Shown: in pieces, positions 51,438 to 61,239 of the stretch
Layout: every line of letters starts with the position of its first letter
How positions within the stretch are numbered: position 1 is the first letter of the stretch
NCBI GenBank assembly: GCA_002500605.1
Contig: DLRR01000012.1
Span: 62,001-126,000 of the forward strand
DNA length: 64,000 nt
From: Nitrospinaceae bacterium UBA7883
GTDB lineage: Bacteria; Nitrospinota_A; UBA7883
Direction of reading: 5' to 3'
Made by a program: the position numbers and the translations under genes
Notes under the pieces: generated by a model
Told to the model about the DNA's origin: nothing
Database searches by the model: none
Seen by the model: only the letters and a program-made list of their open reading frames with translations

Positions 51438-53992
51438 TGCTTTGATAATTTCAGCCTAATAGTTTCAGTCTTTACTGGGCTTACTTTATATTCACCCGTA
51501 AACTCCATACCGATAATATAGGAGCCTGTCCATTTAAATCTATCAAATATTTTGTTGAGTTTACGCGTCTCTTTCCACTCCCCATCTTCCTTATACAAAA
51601 CACCAACAACTCCATTAACATTATTAGTGCTTTTTGTTTCAAGAATACGGAACCGATCAAATAATAGCCTTTTCCCTAGGTCACATTCGATAGTTGAATT
51701 GCCGATTTCCCTACATTCCGAACCAAAAATTGTCACTACATTGTCTGTATTATCTTTAATGTTAAAATAAAGGACGTATGCATCCAAATCTTCTTTCTTG
51801 AAAGCCAGGCCCTGATCCTTTAGAAACCTAACCATATTAGCATCATTGTCTTTATGAACAGCAATTGAGCTCACCAAGGTTTTATCAAACTCAGTTACAG
51901 ATCGTTCATCGGGGTTCAGGGTGTTTTTTCTAGTGTTGGCCCAAATCTGGTTATTGCTTCTAAGAATAACATTTGAGCTGAAGTAATAATCTGACAACAC
52001 TCTTTTTATTCCATGTTCTCTTAATATCTCCATTACTCTATCCCAGTCAACCTTAGGATATTGTATGTTACCTCGGGAAGTATAAATTTCTATCTCTCGA
52101 ACATGCCAATGCCAGCGAGTTTTAGCTTTCTGGAGTATCTTTATATATCTTGCCTTCCTTGGTGCAAAAATGTATTGATGGAATCCATCCCACCCTTGAA
52201 ATACAGGATGGGGACCACTCCAATAAAAAGAACCTAGGCTTGAACTGTCTACCACTTTTTCCCACCGTTTTCCGGTTGTCGATGTTTCAATAACTGTTTG
52301 CGCAGGCATGTCAGTTACGCTAGTGGGTACAATATCAATGCGCGAAATGTTACGGCTATCTCCTAAATCAATTAATATCCATTCATTGCCATCCTGTGGC
52401 CTTTGCGAGTTCCAAAGAGTGTCAAAATCCCCATCAAACGCTGAACCTATATTCACTTCGCTAGGGGATGCTGTTGCTGAAATACGGCTTTTATCTAAAG
52501 GTGTAAAACCACCTATTCCTGAGGTTATATCATGATATATATCGTAATGGTTGAGTGTCGTAATTTTAAACCTAGCCCCAATACTTTTTAAGGCATTGTT
52601 AAAAAACCGTGTTAAATGCTTTTCCACTGTGAAAGAAGGATGATCTGCCGCTAATGTTTTAAGTGAGTATTCCCATAACCTAGAATCTGAGTATGCACTA
52701 GCAATAACCTTCCCACCAGTTAAGTAAATAATTGGAGCATCGTCGTGAAACCTAACAAACGAGTGGGTAATTCCCAATTTATTGAACACAGGAAGCAGCT
52801 CATGGTGCAAGAAGAACCTGTCATCCAGCCTTGTGTCCATTTTGTAAACATCATAAGAGTGGCTATTGTACGAATGGATGGTAATTATAGTATTGGCTAT
52901 CACTATCACACCAAAAATTCCTATTGCCAGTTCTTTACGTATCGCATAGATATGCTGAAAGGTATACCCCAGTACTAATGCCAAAGAAAAAATAGTAGGT
53001 AAGAAATAGCGAAATTGCACCCAACCATGTCTACTCCCATCAATCAACGTATAGGCCACTATTGATTCAACAATTAACAACCATCCAAAGAGTGACGCAT
53101 ATGAACCGCGTTCATGTTTAATCACACCAAGAATGGTAAGCCATATTGAATAAAGCAACAGCACTACCATTATGAGTGTAAGTATTGTAGATATCGGCTC
53201 TGCTGCAAGGTCAAAGCCTAGAAAGAGTGGAGCTGTTTTTATTGTTGTCCACATGTCCCAAGCAAGTTCTACTGCAGAGCGACCCATTCCGATGTTCTGA
53301 CCAAACTCTAAAGTGGACAAGTTTGATTTTACCGTATACCACCAGAAGGGAAACCCTCCTATAATAATCCCTACAACAGAGATAGGTATGAGCAATCCTA
53401 ACAGAGCTTTTGGGCGGGCCATCAACACAACAAATAATGCCGCAACAACGTGCAACAAGTTGCCTGGGTGATTCCATAGTGAAAAACCGATAACCAAACC
53501 GGTGAATAAATAAAATCTTTTTGTGTGAACTTCGTCAACTATCAGTCGAGCTAAGAGATAAAATAAAACGGCCCCGGTAAGCATTCCAGAAATATGGGCG
53601 CCATTTGGCAAAATGGTCCATATGGTAAGAATAACTGGAGGAAGTGAATACCAGGTTATAGCTGTTAATACGCCAACGTTATTTAATAGCAGTCTCGATC
53701 CTAACCACAAAGCTACAATAGTCAACAAAGATATAACTATTATTATCAAACGCAATAACGCTGGACTAGGGTCTAAAAATAGTAGCCCGGCCGCCTCAAA
53801 AAAAGCCTCTAAAGGGCCAAAGTAGTTGTGGCCATACATAAAGATTGGAATCTTGCCACGGAGAATATCAATGGCCATTACACCAATGTTGGCTTCGTCA
53901 AGGTTAGCCACTGCGTTGTAGCGGTTTAGAAACATTAGGCGTAGCCCAAAAGCCGATACTAGTGCAGCTGTGACAGCCAAGTAGATTTTCAA
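51434..53992 (-). CDS. GT39-like membrane glycosyltransferase with discoidin (F5/8 type C) domain
   Basis: The 852-residue protein has ten or more helices up to about residue 375. The first exported loop has Asp32-Glu33, the typical GT39 acidic pair, then MYGHNYFGPLEAFFEAAGL. A discoidin-type domain spans about 500-638 (AFDGDFDTLWNSQ, WILIDLGDSRNISRIDIVP), followed by further exported domains. Residues 32-66 align with those of the 757-residue protein at 37813-40086. Start is TTG at 53992, with no good ribosome site. The next gene begins within its stop codon. A -10 element for it (TATAAT, minus strand 54056-54051) overlaps that of the divergent glcD-like gene. Confidence 0.75.
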   Translation of the reverse strand: MKIYLAVTAALVSAFGLRLMFLNRYNAVANLDEANIGVMAIDILRGKIPIFMYGHNYFGPLEAFFEAAGLLFLDPSPALLRLIIIVISLLTIVALWLGSRLLLNNVGVLTAITWYSLPPVILTIWTILPNGAHISGMLTGAVLFYLLARLIVDEVHTKRFYLFTGLVIGFSLWNHPGNLLHVVAALFVVLMARPKALLGLLIPISVVGIIIGGFPFWWYTVKSNLSTLEFGQNIGMGRSAVELAWDMWTTIKTAPLFLGFDLAAEPISTILTLIMVVLLLYSIWLTILGVIKHERGSYASLFGWLLIVESIVAYTLIDGSRHGWVQFRYFLPTIFSLALVLGYTFQHIYAIRKELAIGIFGVIVIANTIITIHSYNSHSYDVYKMDTRLDDRFFLHHELLPVFNKLGITHSFVRFHDDAPIIYLTGGKVIASAYSDSRLWEYSLKTLAADHPSFTVEKHLTRFFNNALKSIGARFKITTLNHYDIYHDITSGIGGFTPLDKSRISATASPSEVNIGSAFDGDFDTLWNSQRPQDGNEWILIDLGDSRNISRIDIVPTSVTDMPAQTVIETSTTGKRWEKVVDSSSLGSFYWSGPHPVFQGWDGFHQYIFAPRKARYIKILQKAKTRWHWHVREIEIYTSRGNIQYPKVDWDRVMEILREHGIKRVLSDYYFSSNVILRSNNQIWANTRKNTLNPDERSVTEFDKTLVSSIAVHKDNDANMVRFLKDQGLAFKKEDLDAYVLYFNIKDNTDNVVTIFGSECREIGNSTIECDLGKRLLFDRFRILETKSTNNVNGVVGVLYKEDGEWKETRKLNKIFDRFKWTGSYIIGMEFTGEYKVSPVKTETIRLKLSKQ

Positions 53993-54050
53993 ATTACTCA
54001 GTTGAATATTTATAAAAGAAGTCCTTTCTCTATCACGGTAAAAGAGTCGT

Positions 54051-54058
54051 ATTATACT
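54051..54058. promoter_or_regulatory. Overlapping divergent -10 elements
   Basis: The minus strand has TATAAT (54056-54051) with TTGCTG 17 bases upstream, and the plus strand has TATACT (54053-54058) with a poor -35. They would drive the 852-residue gene leftward and the FAD-oxidase gene rightward. Because the two hexamers overlap, the promoters cannot both be occupied at once. Confidence 0.45.
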
Positions 54059-54131
54059 GTCGCAATGTCACGCCAGCAAACTAAAGAAGCTTATGGCAAT
54101 CTATTGCCTGTCACGTGATAGAATTAATAGC

Positions 54132-55517
54132 ATGTTAAATAAAGAAGCAATTCGTAGACTAAAAGAAATTTACTCTCCCGGTGATATTTCCGACCAGCCC
54201 GAAGATTTGATGGCATATGGATTTGATGCTACCGGGGAAGACGGCACGATAGATCTCGTTGTATTTCCGACAACCCCTGAGCAGGTAAGCCAAACTTTAG
54301 AAATCGCTAACATACATGATTTTCCTGTGACTGCCCGTGGGGCAGGCACAGGTTTTGTGGGGGCATCAATACCACTGTTTGGTGGGGTGCAGCTAGTAAT
54401 GACCAGAATGAACAAACTTTTACACATAGACCATGACAACTTGACTGCTCTTGTAGAACCAGGACTAGTACTTGGCCGGTTTCAAGAAGAAGTGGAGCGA
54501 CTTGGGTTTTTCTACCCACCTGACCCGGCCTCACTAAACTCATGCACTCTGGGTGGTAATGTTGCGATGGGATCTGGAGGTCCTCGAGCAGTTAAGTACG
54601 GTGTTACTCGCGATTATGTGCTGGGCCTAGAAATAGTTTTACCTACTGGTGAGATTATGAATGTTGGTGCCGAAACGGTAAAAAGTGTTGTCGGGTATGA
54701 CTTAACTCGGCTTTTAGTTGGTTCAGAGGGCACATTGGGGATTGTGACAAAAATACGCTTGAGGTTGTTACCGTTACCTGAGTCTACTAGAACTATTCTT
54801 ATTGTATTTAAAACTGCTAGAGAAGCAGTCTACATAGCGTCCCAAATTATTAAAAACCGAATTATTCCAAGTACCCTAGAATTCATGGATCACAATTGCA
54901 TAATGGCTGTGGAAAAACTTTTACGTACTGGACTGCCTATTGACGCTGGTGCACTACTTTTGATTGAGACCGACGGATCCACAGAAGCTGCAAACAATGA
55001 AATCAATGAAATTAAAAGACTATGTGAAGGATATGAGCTATCTCAAGTCCGTGTAGCAAAAGACGAAAAAGAACGGGCCATGTTGTGGGAAATAAGACGC
55101 TCACTTTCACAGGCAATAAAAAGTATTAGTCCGACTAAGATAAATGAAGACATCACGGTACCCCGCTCTAAAATACCTGAACTGATCGACAGGCTTTCAG
55201 CTCTGTCAGATCGAATAGGCCAACCTATTGTAAACTTTGGTCATGCAGGCGATGGAAACATCCATGTAAATATTATGACAGACAAGTCAATTCCAGCTAG
55301 GTATGAAACTGCAAAAGAAGCTATCAATGATGTATTTTCTATTTGTCTTTCACTGGGCGGAACATTGTCAGGCGAACATGGCATTGGCATTAGTAAGTCT
55401 AATTATATAGAATCTGAAATTGGTGAATTAGGGGTTTTAATTACAAAAAAAATTAAAAGATTATTTGATCCAAACAACATACTCAACCCTGGAAAAATCA
55501 CACCTTTAGGAGGTTAA
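54132..55517 (+). CDS. GlcD-type FAD-linked oxidase (D-lactate/glycolate dehydrogenase-like)
   Basis: From the ATG at 54132 the protein has 461 residues: a PCMH-type FAD-binding domain (PVTARGAGTGFVGASIP, GGNVAMGSGGPRAVKYG, LVGSEGTLGIVTKIRLR) and a C-terminal oxidase domain with NFGHAGDGNIHVN and LSGEHGIG. Family members oxidise D-2-hydroxy acids such as D-lactate or glycolate. A downstream Fe-S partner gene is absent from the window. Family N termini resemble the sequence from 54132, so the earlier ATG at 54093 is less likely. It is followed after eight bases by purE. Confidence 0.9.
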   Translation: MLNKEAIRRLKEIYSPGDISDQPEDLMAYGFDATGEDGTIDLVVFPTTPEQVSQTLEIANIHDFPVTARGAGTGFVGASIPLFGGVQLVMTRMNKLLHIDHDNLTALVEPGLVLGRFQEEVERLGFFYPPDPASLNSCTLGGNVAMGSGGPRAVKYGVTRDYVLGLEIVLPTGEIMNVGAETVKSVVGYDLTRLLVGSEGTLGIVTKIRLRLLPLPESTRTILIVFKTAREAVYIASQIIKNRIIPSTLEFMDHNCIMAVEKLLRTGLPIDAGALLLIETDGSTEAANNEINEIKRLCEGYELSQVRVAKDEKERAMLWEIRRSLSQAIKSISPTKINEDITVPRSKIPELIDRLSALSDRIGQPIVNFGHAGDGNIHVNIMTDKSIPARYETAKEAINDVFSICLSLGGTLSGEHGIGISKSNYIESEIGELGVLITKKIKRLFDPNNILNPGKITPLGG

Positions 55518-55525
55518 TAGAATAA

Positions 55526-56011
55526 ATGGAAGTTTTAGTTATACTTGGCAGTAAATCAGATATGGAAACTGGAGATGAAATAATAAAAACTCTTACATCA
55601 TTTGACGTCTCCTATGAGATTCATATTGCTTCAGCGCATAGGACCCCTGAAAAGGTTAAGTCTCTTATTAAGATGGCAGAGAAAAAACATGCATCAGTTG
55701 TCATTGCTGGAGCTGGCATGTCGGCCCACTTAGCCGGGGTAGCTGCAGCGGAAACGCTATTACCAGTTATAGGCATACCTCTTGTGAGTGGTCCACTAAA
55801 TGGTATAGATGCACTTTATTCTACTGTAAATATGCCCGCTGGTGTTCCAGTGGCTACTGTATCGCTAGGAAAAGCTGGCGGCAAAAATGCATCTTTGCTG
55901 GCTGTACGTATATTGGCTATAACCAACAAGGATTACAGAAAGAAGTTGAAAAAACACCGCACTGCTATGGCAAAAACCATCGAAAAAGCAGACTTAGAAA
56001 TAAACAGTTAG
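55526..56011 (+). CDS. purE: PurE, N5-carboxyaminoimidazole ribonucleotide mutase
   Basis: The 161-residue protein has LGSKSDMETGDEI, the SAHRTPEKV segment with the active-site histidine, and GAGMSAHLAGV, as in class I PurE. It converts N5-CAIR to CAIR in purine synthesis. AGGAGG within the last codons of the upstream gene, 12 bases before its ATG, makes the two genes coupled. It converges on a response-regulator gene, with 43 bases between. Confidence 0.95.
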   Translation: MEVLVILGSKSDMETGDEIIKTLTSFDVSYEIHIASAHRTPEKVKSLIKMAEKKHASVVIAGAGMSAHLAGVAAAETLLPVIGIPLVSGPLNGIDALYSTVNMPAGVPVATVSLGKAGGKNASLLAVRILAITNKDYRKKLKKHRTAMAKTIEKADLEINS

Positions 56012-56054
56012 CTAATATTGTAAACGAAGGTCAATTTAATAATTAATTACTTTC

Positions 56055-56447
56055 TTATCCATTTCCAAAATCATTGGAGGTTAATTTACACACAATTTCT
56101 ATAAAATCTTTTCCATCAATTGGTTTAACAATATACTCAAGAGCACCCAATCCATACACCGATTCAATAAACGTGTCTACGTCAGCATGACCCGTCATTA
56201 ATACTACCTTATAATCTTTTTCAAAACTGCCTATTTCACGAACAAAGTCAATGCCGGACATTCCAGGCATCATAAGGTCGGATACAATTAAATCATAAGG
56301 CTGCTTTGAGATTAATTCCAAACCTTTTTCAGCAGACCTTGCAATATCGACTTTATATCCGTGATGAACTAGTATCTTTTTTGACCAAGCCAACTGCACC
56401 TCGTCATCATCTACTAGCAGAATAGCTTGCTTGGAACTGTCTAACAT
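56055..56447 (-). CDS. Single-domain response regulator
   Basis: The 130-residue protein is a lone receiver domain with the acidic pair Asp13/Asp14, the phosphoacceptor Asp57 in VSDLMMPGMSG, Thr86 and Lys109 in YIVKPIDG. No output domain is attached, so it should act by protein contact or in a phosphorelay. AAGGAAGC precedes the ATG. It lies 46 bases after kdsA and is probably the last gene of the Kdo group. The cognate kinase is not in the window. Confidence 0.92.
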   Translation of the reverse strand: MLDSSKQAILLVDDDEVQLAWSKKILVHHGYKVDIARSAEKGLELISKQPYDLIVSDLMMPGMSGIDFVREIGSFEKDYKVVLMTGHADVDTFIESVYGLGALEYIVKPIDGKDFIEIVCKLTSNDFGNG

Positions 56448-56493
56448 GCTTCCTTATCTCTTTGTTAACTATCTTCATATTTTTCTTGAGGCC

Positions 56494-57330
56494 CTACTGT
56501 GAACCAAAGCTCCTTTTGGCGTATTTATCAATTTCCTTCACCGATCCCAGCAATGGAAGAAGTTCCTTTATAGGCCACATGTTTGGACCATCACAAGGTG
56601 CTTTATCAGGTTCTAGGTGGGTTTCAAGAAATAAGGCAGATATCCCAACCGCAACCGCTGCACGAGATAGTGATGGTATTAAATCTCTATCGCCACCACT
56701 TTGATTCCCAAGGCTACCAGGACGTTGGACTGAATGCCCGGCATCAAAGATTACTGGAACATCAAATTGTGCCATTTCTACGAGAGAAGTCATATCCACT
56801 ATTAGGTTGTTATATCCGAAGCTAGTTCCTCTCTCTGTAAGGCTCACTTTATTGTTACCAGTGCTCAGAATCTTTTCAACCACATTGGCCATGTCCCATG
56901 GTGCCATGAATTGTCCTTTTTTTACATTAACCGCTTTACCGCTCTCCCCAGCCGCTATTAACAAATCCGTTTGTCGGCATAATAAAGCTGGGATTTGCAA
57001 AACATCAACAATTGCACCTGCTTTAATCGCGCTTTCTGGCGAATGAACATCTGTTAGAACAGGTATATTAAATGTGTCTCTCACCTCTGCAAGTATATCG
57101 AGTCCAGCATCTATCCCAACACCACGCGAAGAATTGACAGAAGACCTGTTGGCTTTGTCGTATGATGATTTATATATAAACTCCATCCCTAGCTTATTGG
57201 TTATTTCCATTATTTTTTTTGCCGCTTCAATGGCTTGAATGCGACTTTCTATCATGCATGGACCACCAATAAAAACTAAAGGTGCATCTTGGGCTAATTT
57301 AATTGAACGGTTGACAAGATTTATTTCCAT
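56494..57330 (-). CDS. kdsA: KdsA, 3-deoxy-8-phosphooctulonate synthase
   Basis: The 278-residue protein has the Kdo8P synthase landmarks GGPCMIES, EFIYKSSYDKANRSS, LTDVHSPESA and FDAGHSVQRPG. It condenses phosphoenolpyruvate with arabinose 5-phosphate. A cysteine in the GGPCMIE motif could be the metal ligand that separates metal-dependent from independent forms. Operon neighbours kdsB and pyrG (CTP) supply the next step. ATG start, normal length. Confidence 0.95.
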   Translation of the reverse strand: MEINLVNRSIKLAQDAPLVFIGGPCMIESRIQAIEAAKKIMEITNKLGMEFIYKSSYDKANRSSVNSSRGVGIDAGLDILAEVRDTFNIPVLTDVHSPESAIKAGAIVDVLQIPALLCRQTDLLIAAGESGKAVNVKKGQFMAPWDMANVVEKILSTGNNKVSLTERGTSFGYNNLIVDMTSLVEMAQFDVPVIFDAGHSVQRPGSLGNQSGGDRDLIPSLSRAAVAVGISALFLETHLEPDKAPCDGPNMWPIKELLPLLGSVKEIDKYAKRSFGSQ

Positions 57331-57393
57331 TGTCCGGCCTTTTTCATTTTAAACATGCATGCTACAACCATAATCAACCAATTCTCAGCCTTG

Positions 57394-58998
57394 TCATGCA
57401 TGGTTACTGTTGTATTGTTTTGCTGCCTTTATAAAAGCAGTAAACAACTTGTGTGGGGCTCTAGGGGACGATTTAAACTCAGGGTGGAACTGTCCTGCTA
57501 AAAACCATGGATGATCTGCTATTTCCACAATCTCTACAAGTCGTCCGTCTGGTGATAAGCCGGAGAAAATCAATCCAGCTTCCTCTAGTCTCATGCGATA
57601 GTTATTATTAAACTCATACCTGTGGCGGTGGCGTTCGTGTATGACTTGTTCACCGTAAGCCTCTAGTGCCTTAGTTCCTGATCGTATTTGACATGGGTAA
57701 GACCCAAGACGCATGGTTGCTCCCATTTCTTTTTTCTCCAGCTGTTCTGGCATTAAGTCAATAACAGGATCTGAACAACCGGGCGCAAATTCAGTGCTGT
57801 TTGCACCTTTTATCGCACACATATTGCGGGCATATTCTATGACTGCGCATTGCATTCCAAGACAAATACCAAAATAGGGAATCTTTTTTTCCCTCGCTAA
57901 TTTAACAGCCAATATTTTTCCTTCTATCCCCCGTTCGCCAAATCCGCCCGGCGCTAGAATTCCGTCAGCACATTGTAACTTTTGTTCAGCATTTTCTTCC
58001 GTAAGAGCCTCTGAGCTTAACCAGTCAAATTGTATTCCCACGTTGTTTACCATACCACCATGCACCATTGCCTCAGCCAAGCTTTTGTAAGACTCTGTCA
58101 GCTGTACGTACTTACCAATGATGGCTATGTTCACTTTTGGGTTTGGCTGCTTTAGCTTATCAACTATTTTTTTCCACCGAGTAAGGTTGCTTTTTTTCTT
58201 GTCAAGTTTTAGTAGGTCTAGAACGACATTATCTAGTCCTTCGTCACTCAAGTGAAGTGGCACCTCGTAAATCGACTTCACATCAATTGCCGATACAACG
58301 TTTTTTGTTGGGATATTTGTAAATAGAGCGATTTTCTTTTTTACATTTTCACCAATCGTCGATTTTGAACGACAGACAAGTGCGTCTGCCTGTATTCCCA
58401 CTTCTAGTAATTTCCTGACAGAATGTTGCGTGGGTTTGGTTTTAAGCTCATTAGTTGCTTCAACGTATGGGATTAGCGTTACATGTATAAAAACGGAATT
58501 TTCTTTTCCCACATCACTACGAAATTGTCTTATCGCCTCAAGGAATGGAAGTGACTCGATGTCACCAACAGTTCCGCCTATTTCGCAGATAGCGATGTCA
58601 TAGCCAACACCAACAGCCTGGATTCTAGCTTTAATCTCATCTGTAATGTGAGGAATCACCTGGACTGTTGCTCCTAAGTATTCACCTTTACGCTCTTTGG
58701 TAATAACACTGTTATAAATCCAGCCAGTTGTGACATTGTTTAATTTCCCCATTTTTGTAGAAATAAAACGCTCATAATGTCCTAGGTCAAGGTCTGTTTC
58801 AGCTCCATCATCTGTGACAAACACTTCTCCATGTTGGAATGGGCTCATTGTACCTGGGTCGACATTTATGTATGGATCCAACTTCATCATGGTTACTTTG
58901 TACCCTCTTGCTTCGAGCAGCGTTCCCATCGATGCAGCAGTAATTCCCTTGCCTAGAGAAGACAAAACACCACCTGTTATAAACATGTACTTAGACAT
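57394..58998 (-). CDS. pyrG: PyrG, CTP synthase
   Basis: The 534-residue protein has the N-terminal synthase part with FITGGVLSSLGKGITAAS and a C-terminal glutamine amidotransferase domain with the catalytic GICLGMQ and HPEF. It makes CTP from UTP with glutamine, which KdsB then uses for CMP-Kdo. Its ATG overlaps the 3' end of kdsB by eight bases. The arrangement kdsB-pyrG-kdsA is common in deltaproteobacteria. Confidence 0.96.
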   Translation of the reverse strand: MSKYMFITGGVLSSLGKGITAASMGTLLEARGYKVTMMKLDPYINVDPGTMSPFQHGEVFVTDDGAETDLDLGHYERFISTKMGKLNNVTTGWIYNSVITKERKGEYLGATVQVIPHITDEIKARIQAVGVGYDIAICEIGGTVGDIESLPFLEAIRQFRSDVGKENSVFIHVTLIPYVEATNELKTKPTQHSVRKLLEVGIQADALVCRSKSTIGENVKKKIALFTNIPTKNVVSAIDVKSIYEVPLHLSDEGLDNVVLDLLKLDKKKSNLTRWKKIVDKLKQPNPKVNIAIIGKYVQLTESYKSLAEAMVHGGMVNNVGIQFDWLSSEALTEENAEQKLQCADGILAPGGFGERGIEGKILAVKLAREKKIPYFGICLGMQCAVIEYARNMCAIKGANSTEFAPGCSDPVIDLMPEQLEKKEMGATMRLGSYPCQIRSGTKALEAYGEQVIHERHRHRYEFNNNYRMRLEEAGLIFSGLSPDGRLVEIVEIADHPWFLAGQFHPEFKSSPRAPHKLFTAFIKAAKQYNSNHA

Positions 58999-59740
58999 TC
59001 ATTATCTCTTTGTATAGTTCATTAGCTCGCTCAAGATCTTCAGGAGAATCAACACCGATGGAATCATTTTCTGTCTCGACCACAATAATCTTTTCTCCAT
59101 GCTCAAGTATTCTTAATTGCTCAAGTTTTTCTGCCTCTTCAAGCGGTGTAGGAACCAAAGTAGCGTATTTCAACAAAAAATCTCGCCAAAAAACATAAAT
59201 TCCCAAATGTTTATATAGTGGCCTACCTGGTCTATCACCATCACGATCGTTAGGAATTGGTAGTTTGGAAAAATATAAAGCAACACCATCGAGATCACGA
59301 ACCACGCAAGTAACATCTGGGTTGAGAGCTTGATCCGCGGAAATGGGCACGCATAGTGTTGCTACCTGCACACTGCTGGCGTCAGATAATGCGGTCACAG
59401 CGCTGTCTACTGCTCCCGAGTCAATAAATGGTTCATCTCCTTGGATATTTACAATTATCCCTTCAGATGAACGAGCAGCAACTTCTGCGACGCGGTCAGT
59501 TCCAGATTTATGATTCATTGATGTCATCAAAGCTTCACCGCCGAATCTCCTGACCTCTTCTTCAATCCTTTTATCGTCAGTGGCAACAAGAACCCTATCA
59601 GCTGTGCTCATCTTCTCCGCTTGCCGGTACACATGTTCTATCATAGTTTTGGGACCAATAGACTTTAGTGGCTTACCTTCAAGTCTACTAGAAGCATACC
59701 TGGCTGGTATCACTACAAGAACACCGTGTCCATTAATCAT
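58991..59740 (-). CDS. kdsB: KdsB, CMP-Kdo synthetase
   Basis: The 249-residue nucleotidyltransferase begins VLVVIPARYASSRLEGKPL and has DEPFIDSGAVD further on, as in KdsB. It activates Kdo with CTP for LPS inner-core synthesis. Its stop overlaps pyrG. The upstream gene is an undecaprenyl-phosphate sugar transferase on the same strand, 71 bases away, so LPS-core and surface-glycan initiation genes may be cotranscribed. Confidence 0.95.
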   Translation of the reverse strand: MINGHGVLVVIPARYASSRLEGKPLKSIGPKTMIEHVYRQAEKMSTADRVLVATDDKRIEEEVRRFGGEALMTSMNHKSGTDRVAEVAARSSEGIIVNIQGDEPFIDSGAVDSAVTALSDASSVQVATLCVPISADQALNPDVTCVVRDLDGVALYFSKLPIPNDRDGDRPGRPLYKHLGIYVFWRDFLLKYATLVPTPLEEAEKLEQLRILEHGEKIIVVETENDSIGVDSPEDLERANELYKEIMNV

Positions 59741-59811
59741 TTAGACCCCTTATTGCGATCAACTTGATTTTAGTGGGATAGAATCGAGTCTGTTTCAAGT
59801 CTCGGCAGCTG

Positions 59812-61215
59812 TTAATAGGCGTGTTTGTTGACAAAACCCCTCCATATTGTAAGCCATAATATTTTAAGATCAAACAGGATTGACCAGTTCTCTATATAAT
59901 AAAGATCAAACTCTACTCTTTTTTCAAGAGATGTGTTTCCTCTCCACCCATTTACCTGTGCCCATCCAGTTATTCCAGCCTTGACCTTATGCCGCAACAT
60001 ATACATGGGAATACTTTTCCTGAAGCTATCCACGAAAACAGGGCGCTCTGGTCTCGGCCCAACAAGGCTCATATCACCCTTAAGTACATTAAACAGTTGA
60101 GGCAGCTCATCCAAACTGGTGGCACGCAATAATTCGCCAAATTTTGTTCGGCGGTTGTCATTTTCTCTCGCCCAGATGGCACCTGTATCTTTCTCAGCTT
60201 CCAACACCATAGAGCGAAACTTGTAAATAAAGAACGGTTCCCCTCCAAGGCTCATTCTCTCCTGATGGTAAAACACTGACCCCGGCGATTCTAGCTTAAT
60301 TATCAAGGCTATTAGTGCCATCAATGGAGAAGAGACAGCAATGAACAAGAGAGAGAAAGTTACATCAAAAACGCGTTTTATAACTACGTTCCAGCCATAT
60401 ATAGGACTTTCGGACAGTGAAACTATGGGTACCCCATCAAAGTCTTCGACGCTGGCATTTAGTTGTATAAAATTCATTATATCTGGGGCTAGTCTAATAT
60501 CAACTGTTTCATTTTCCAATGCCATTAGTGTTTTTTCTAGTCGTTCATAGGCTTGGTGTGGCAAAGCAATAAAAATCTGATCTATGTTAATTCGATCAAT
60601 AATTCTTTTAATCTCTTCCACAGTACCAATCACCTCATACCCTGAAAAATTCTTGCCCACATCTGCTTTATGGTCGGCAAGCATTCCAACAACCTTCATA
60701 CCAGATTCGGGATGTCGCGAAAAGGTCTCTGCTAAAGTCTGCGCTAATTTGCCTGAGCCAACGATGAGCACAAAACGAAGGTTATATCCCATTTTTCTAA
60801 TCTCTCGAAGAATGAAACGTACGATCGAGTGGGAGACCATGATAAATATAGCAGAAGCCCCCCAAAATATTCCCATTACCATGCGGGACATTGAAAACTC
60901 TCTATAAAAGAACGCTGCTGCCATAGTAAGCACTGCGGCAATCGTGGCAGCTTTGAGTATCTTGAAATACTCGTTGAATCGTGAATTAGATCTCATTGGT
61001 GAATATAAGTCACTAAACCTAAGGCTAAACAGCCAAATGAGCACAACTATAGGCAAAAAGTTAATGTAGTGGTCAATCGTTGGTGTCCCGGAATAAACAG
61101 GAATTATTTCAAAGGTAAAGCGTATATGATACGCCATTATCCAGCTTAAAGAGACAACTCCAACATCAACTATCAACATCACTGTCAGAAACAGTTGGTT
61201 ATGCTTCTTTAACAT
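59812..61215 (-). CDS. Undecaprenyl-phosphate sugar phosphotransferase (WbaP/WcaJ-type)
   Basis: The 467-residue protein has an N-terminal membrane domain (about 1-130) with four or five helices, a CoA-binding-like Rossmann segment (about 140-270), then a C-terminal initiating transferase domain starting near KRVFDVTFSLLF and containing SLDELPQLFNVLKGDMSLVG and RPERPVFV. This is the polyprenyl-P hexose-1-P transferase topology; the first sugar cannot be identified. It initiates glycan chains on undecaprenyl phosphate, giving a lipid-linked chain the GT-C enzymes of this window could use. An extended -10 (TGCTATAAT, 61240-61248) lies upstream. Confidence 0.92.
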   Translation of the reverse strand: MLKKHNQLFLTVMLIVDVGVVSLSWIMAYHIRFTFEIIPVYSGTPTIDHYINFLPIVVLIWLFSLRFSDLYSPMRSNSRFNEYFKILKAATIAAVLTMAAAFFYREFSMSRMVMGIFWGASAIFIMVSHSIVRFILREIRKMGYNLRFVLIVGSGKLAQTLAETFSRHPESGMKVVGMLADHKADVGKNFSGYEVIGTVEEIKRIIDRINIDQIFIALPHQAYERLEKTLMALENETVDIRLAPDIMNFIQLNASVEDFDGVPIVSLSESPIYGWNVVIKRVFDVTFSLLFIAVSSPLMALIALIIKLESPGSVFYHQERMSLGGEPFFIYKFRSMVLEAEKDTGAIWARENDNRRTKFGELLRATSLDELPQLFNVLKGDMSLVGPRPERPVFVDSFRKSIPMYMLRHKVKAGITGWAQVNGWRGNTSLEKRVEFDLYYIENWSILFDLKILWLTIWRGFVNKHAY

Positions 61216-61239
61216 TAAGCAGAATTAAATACCTAAAAA

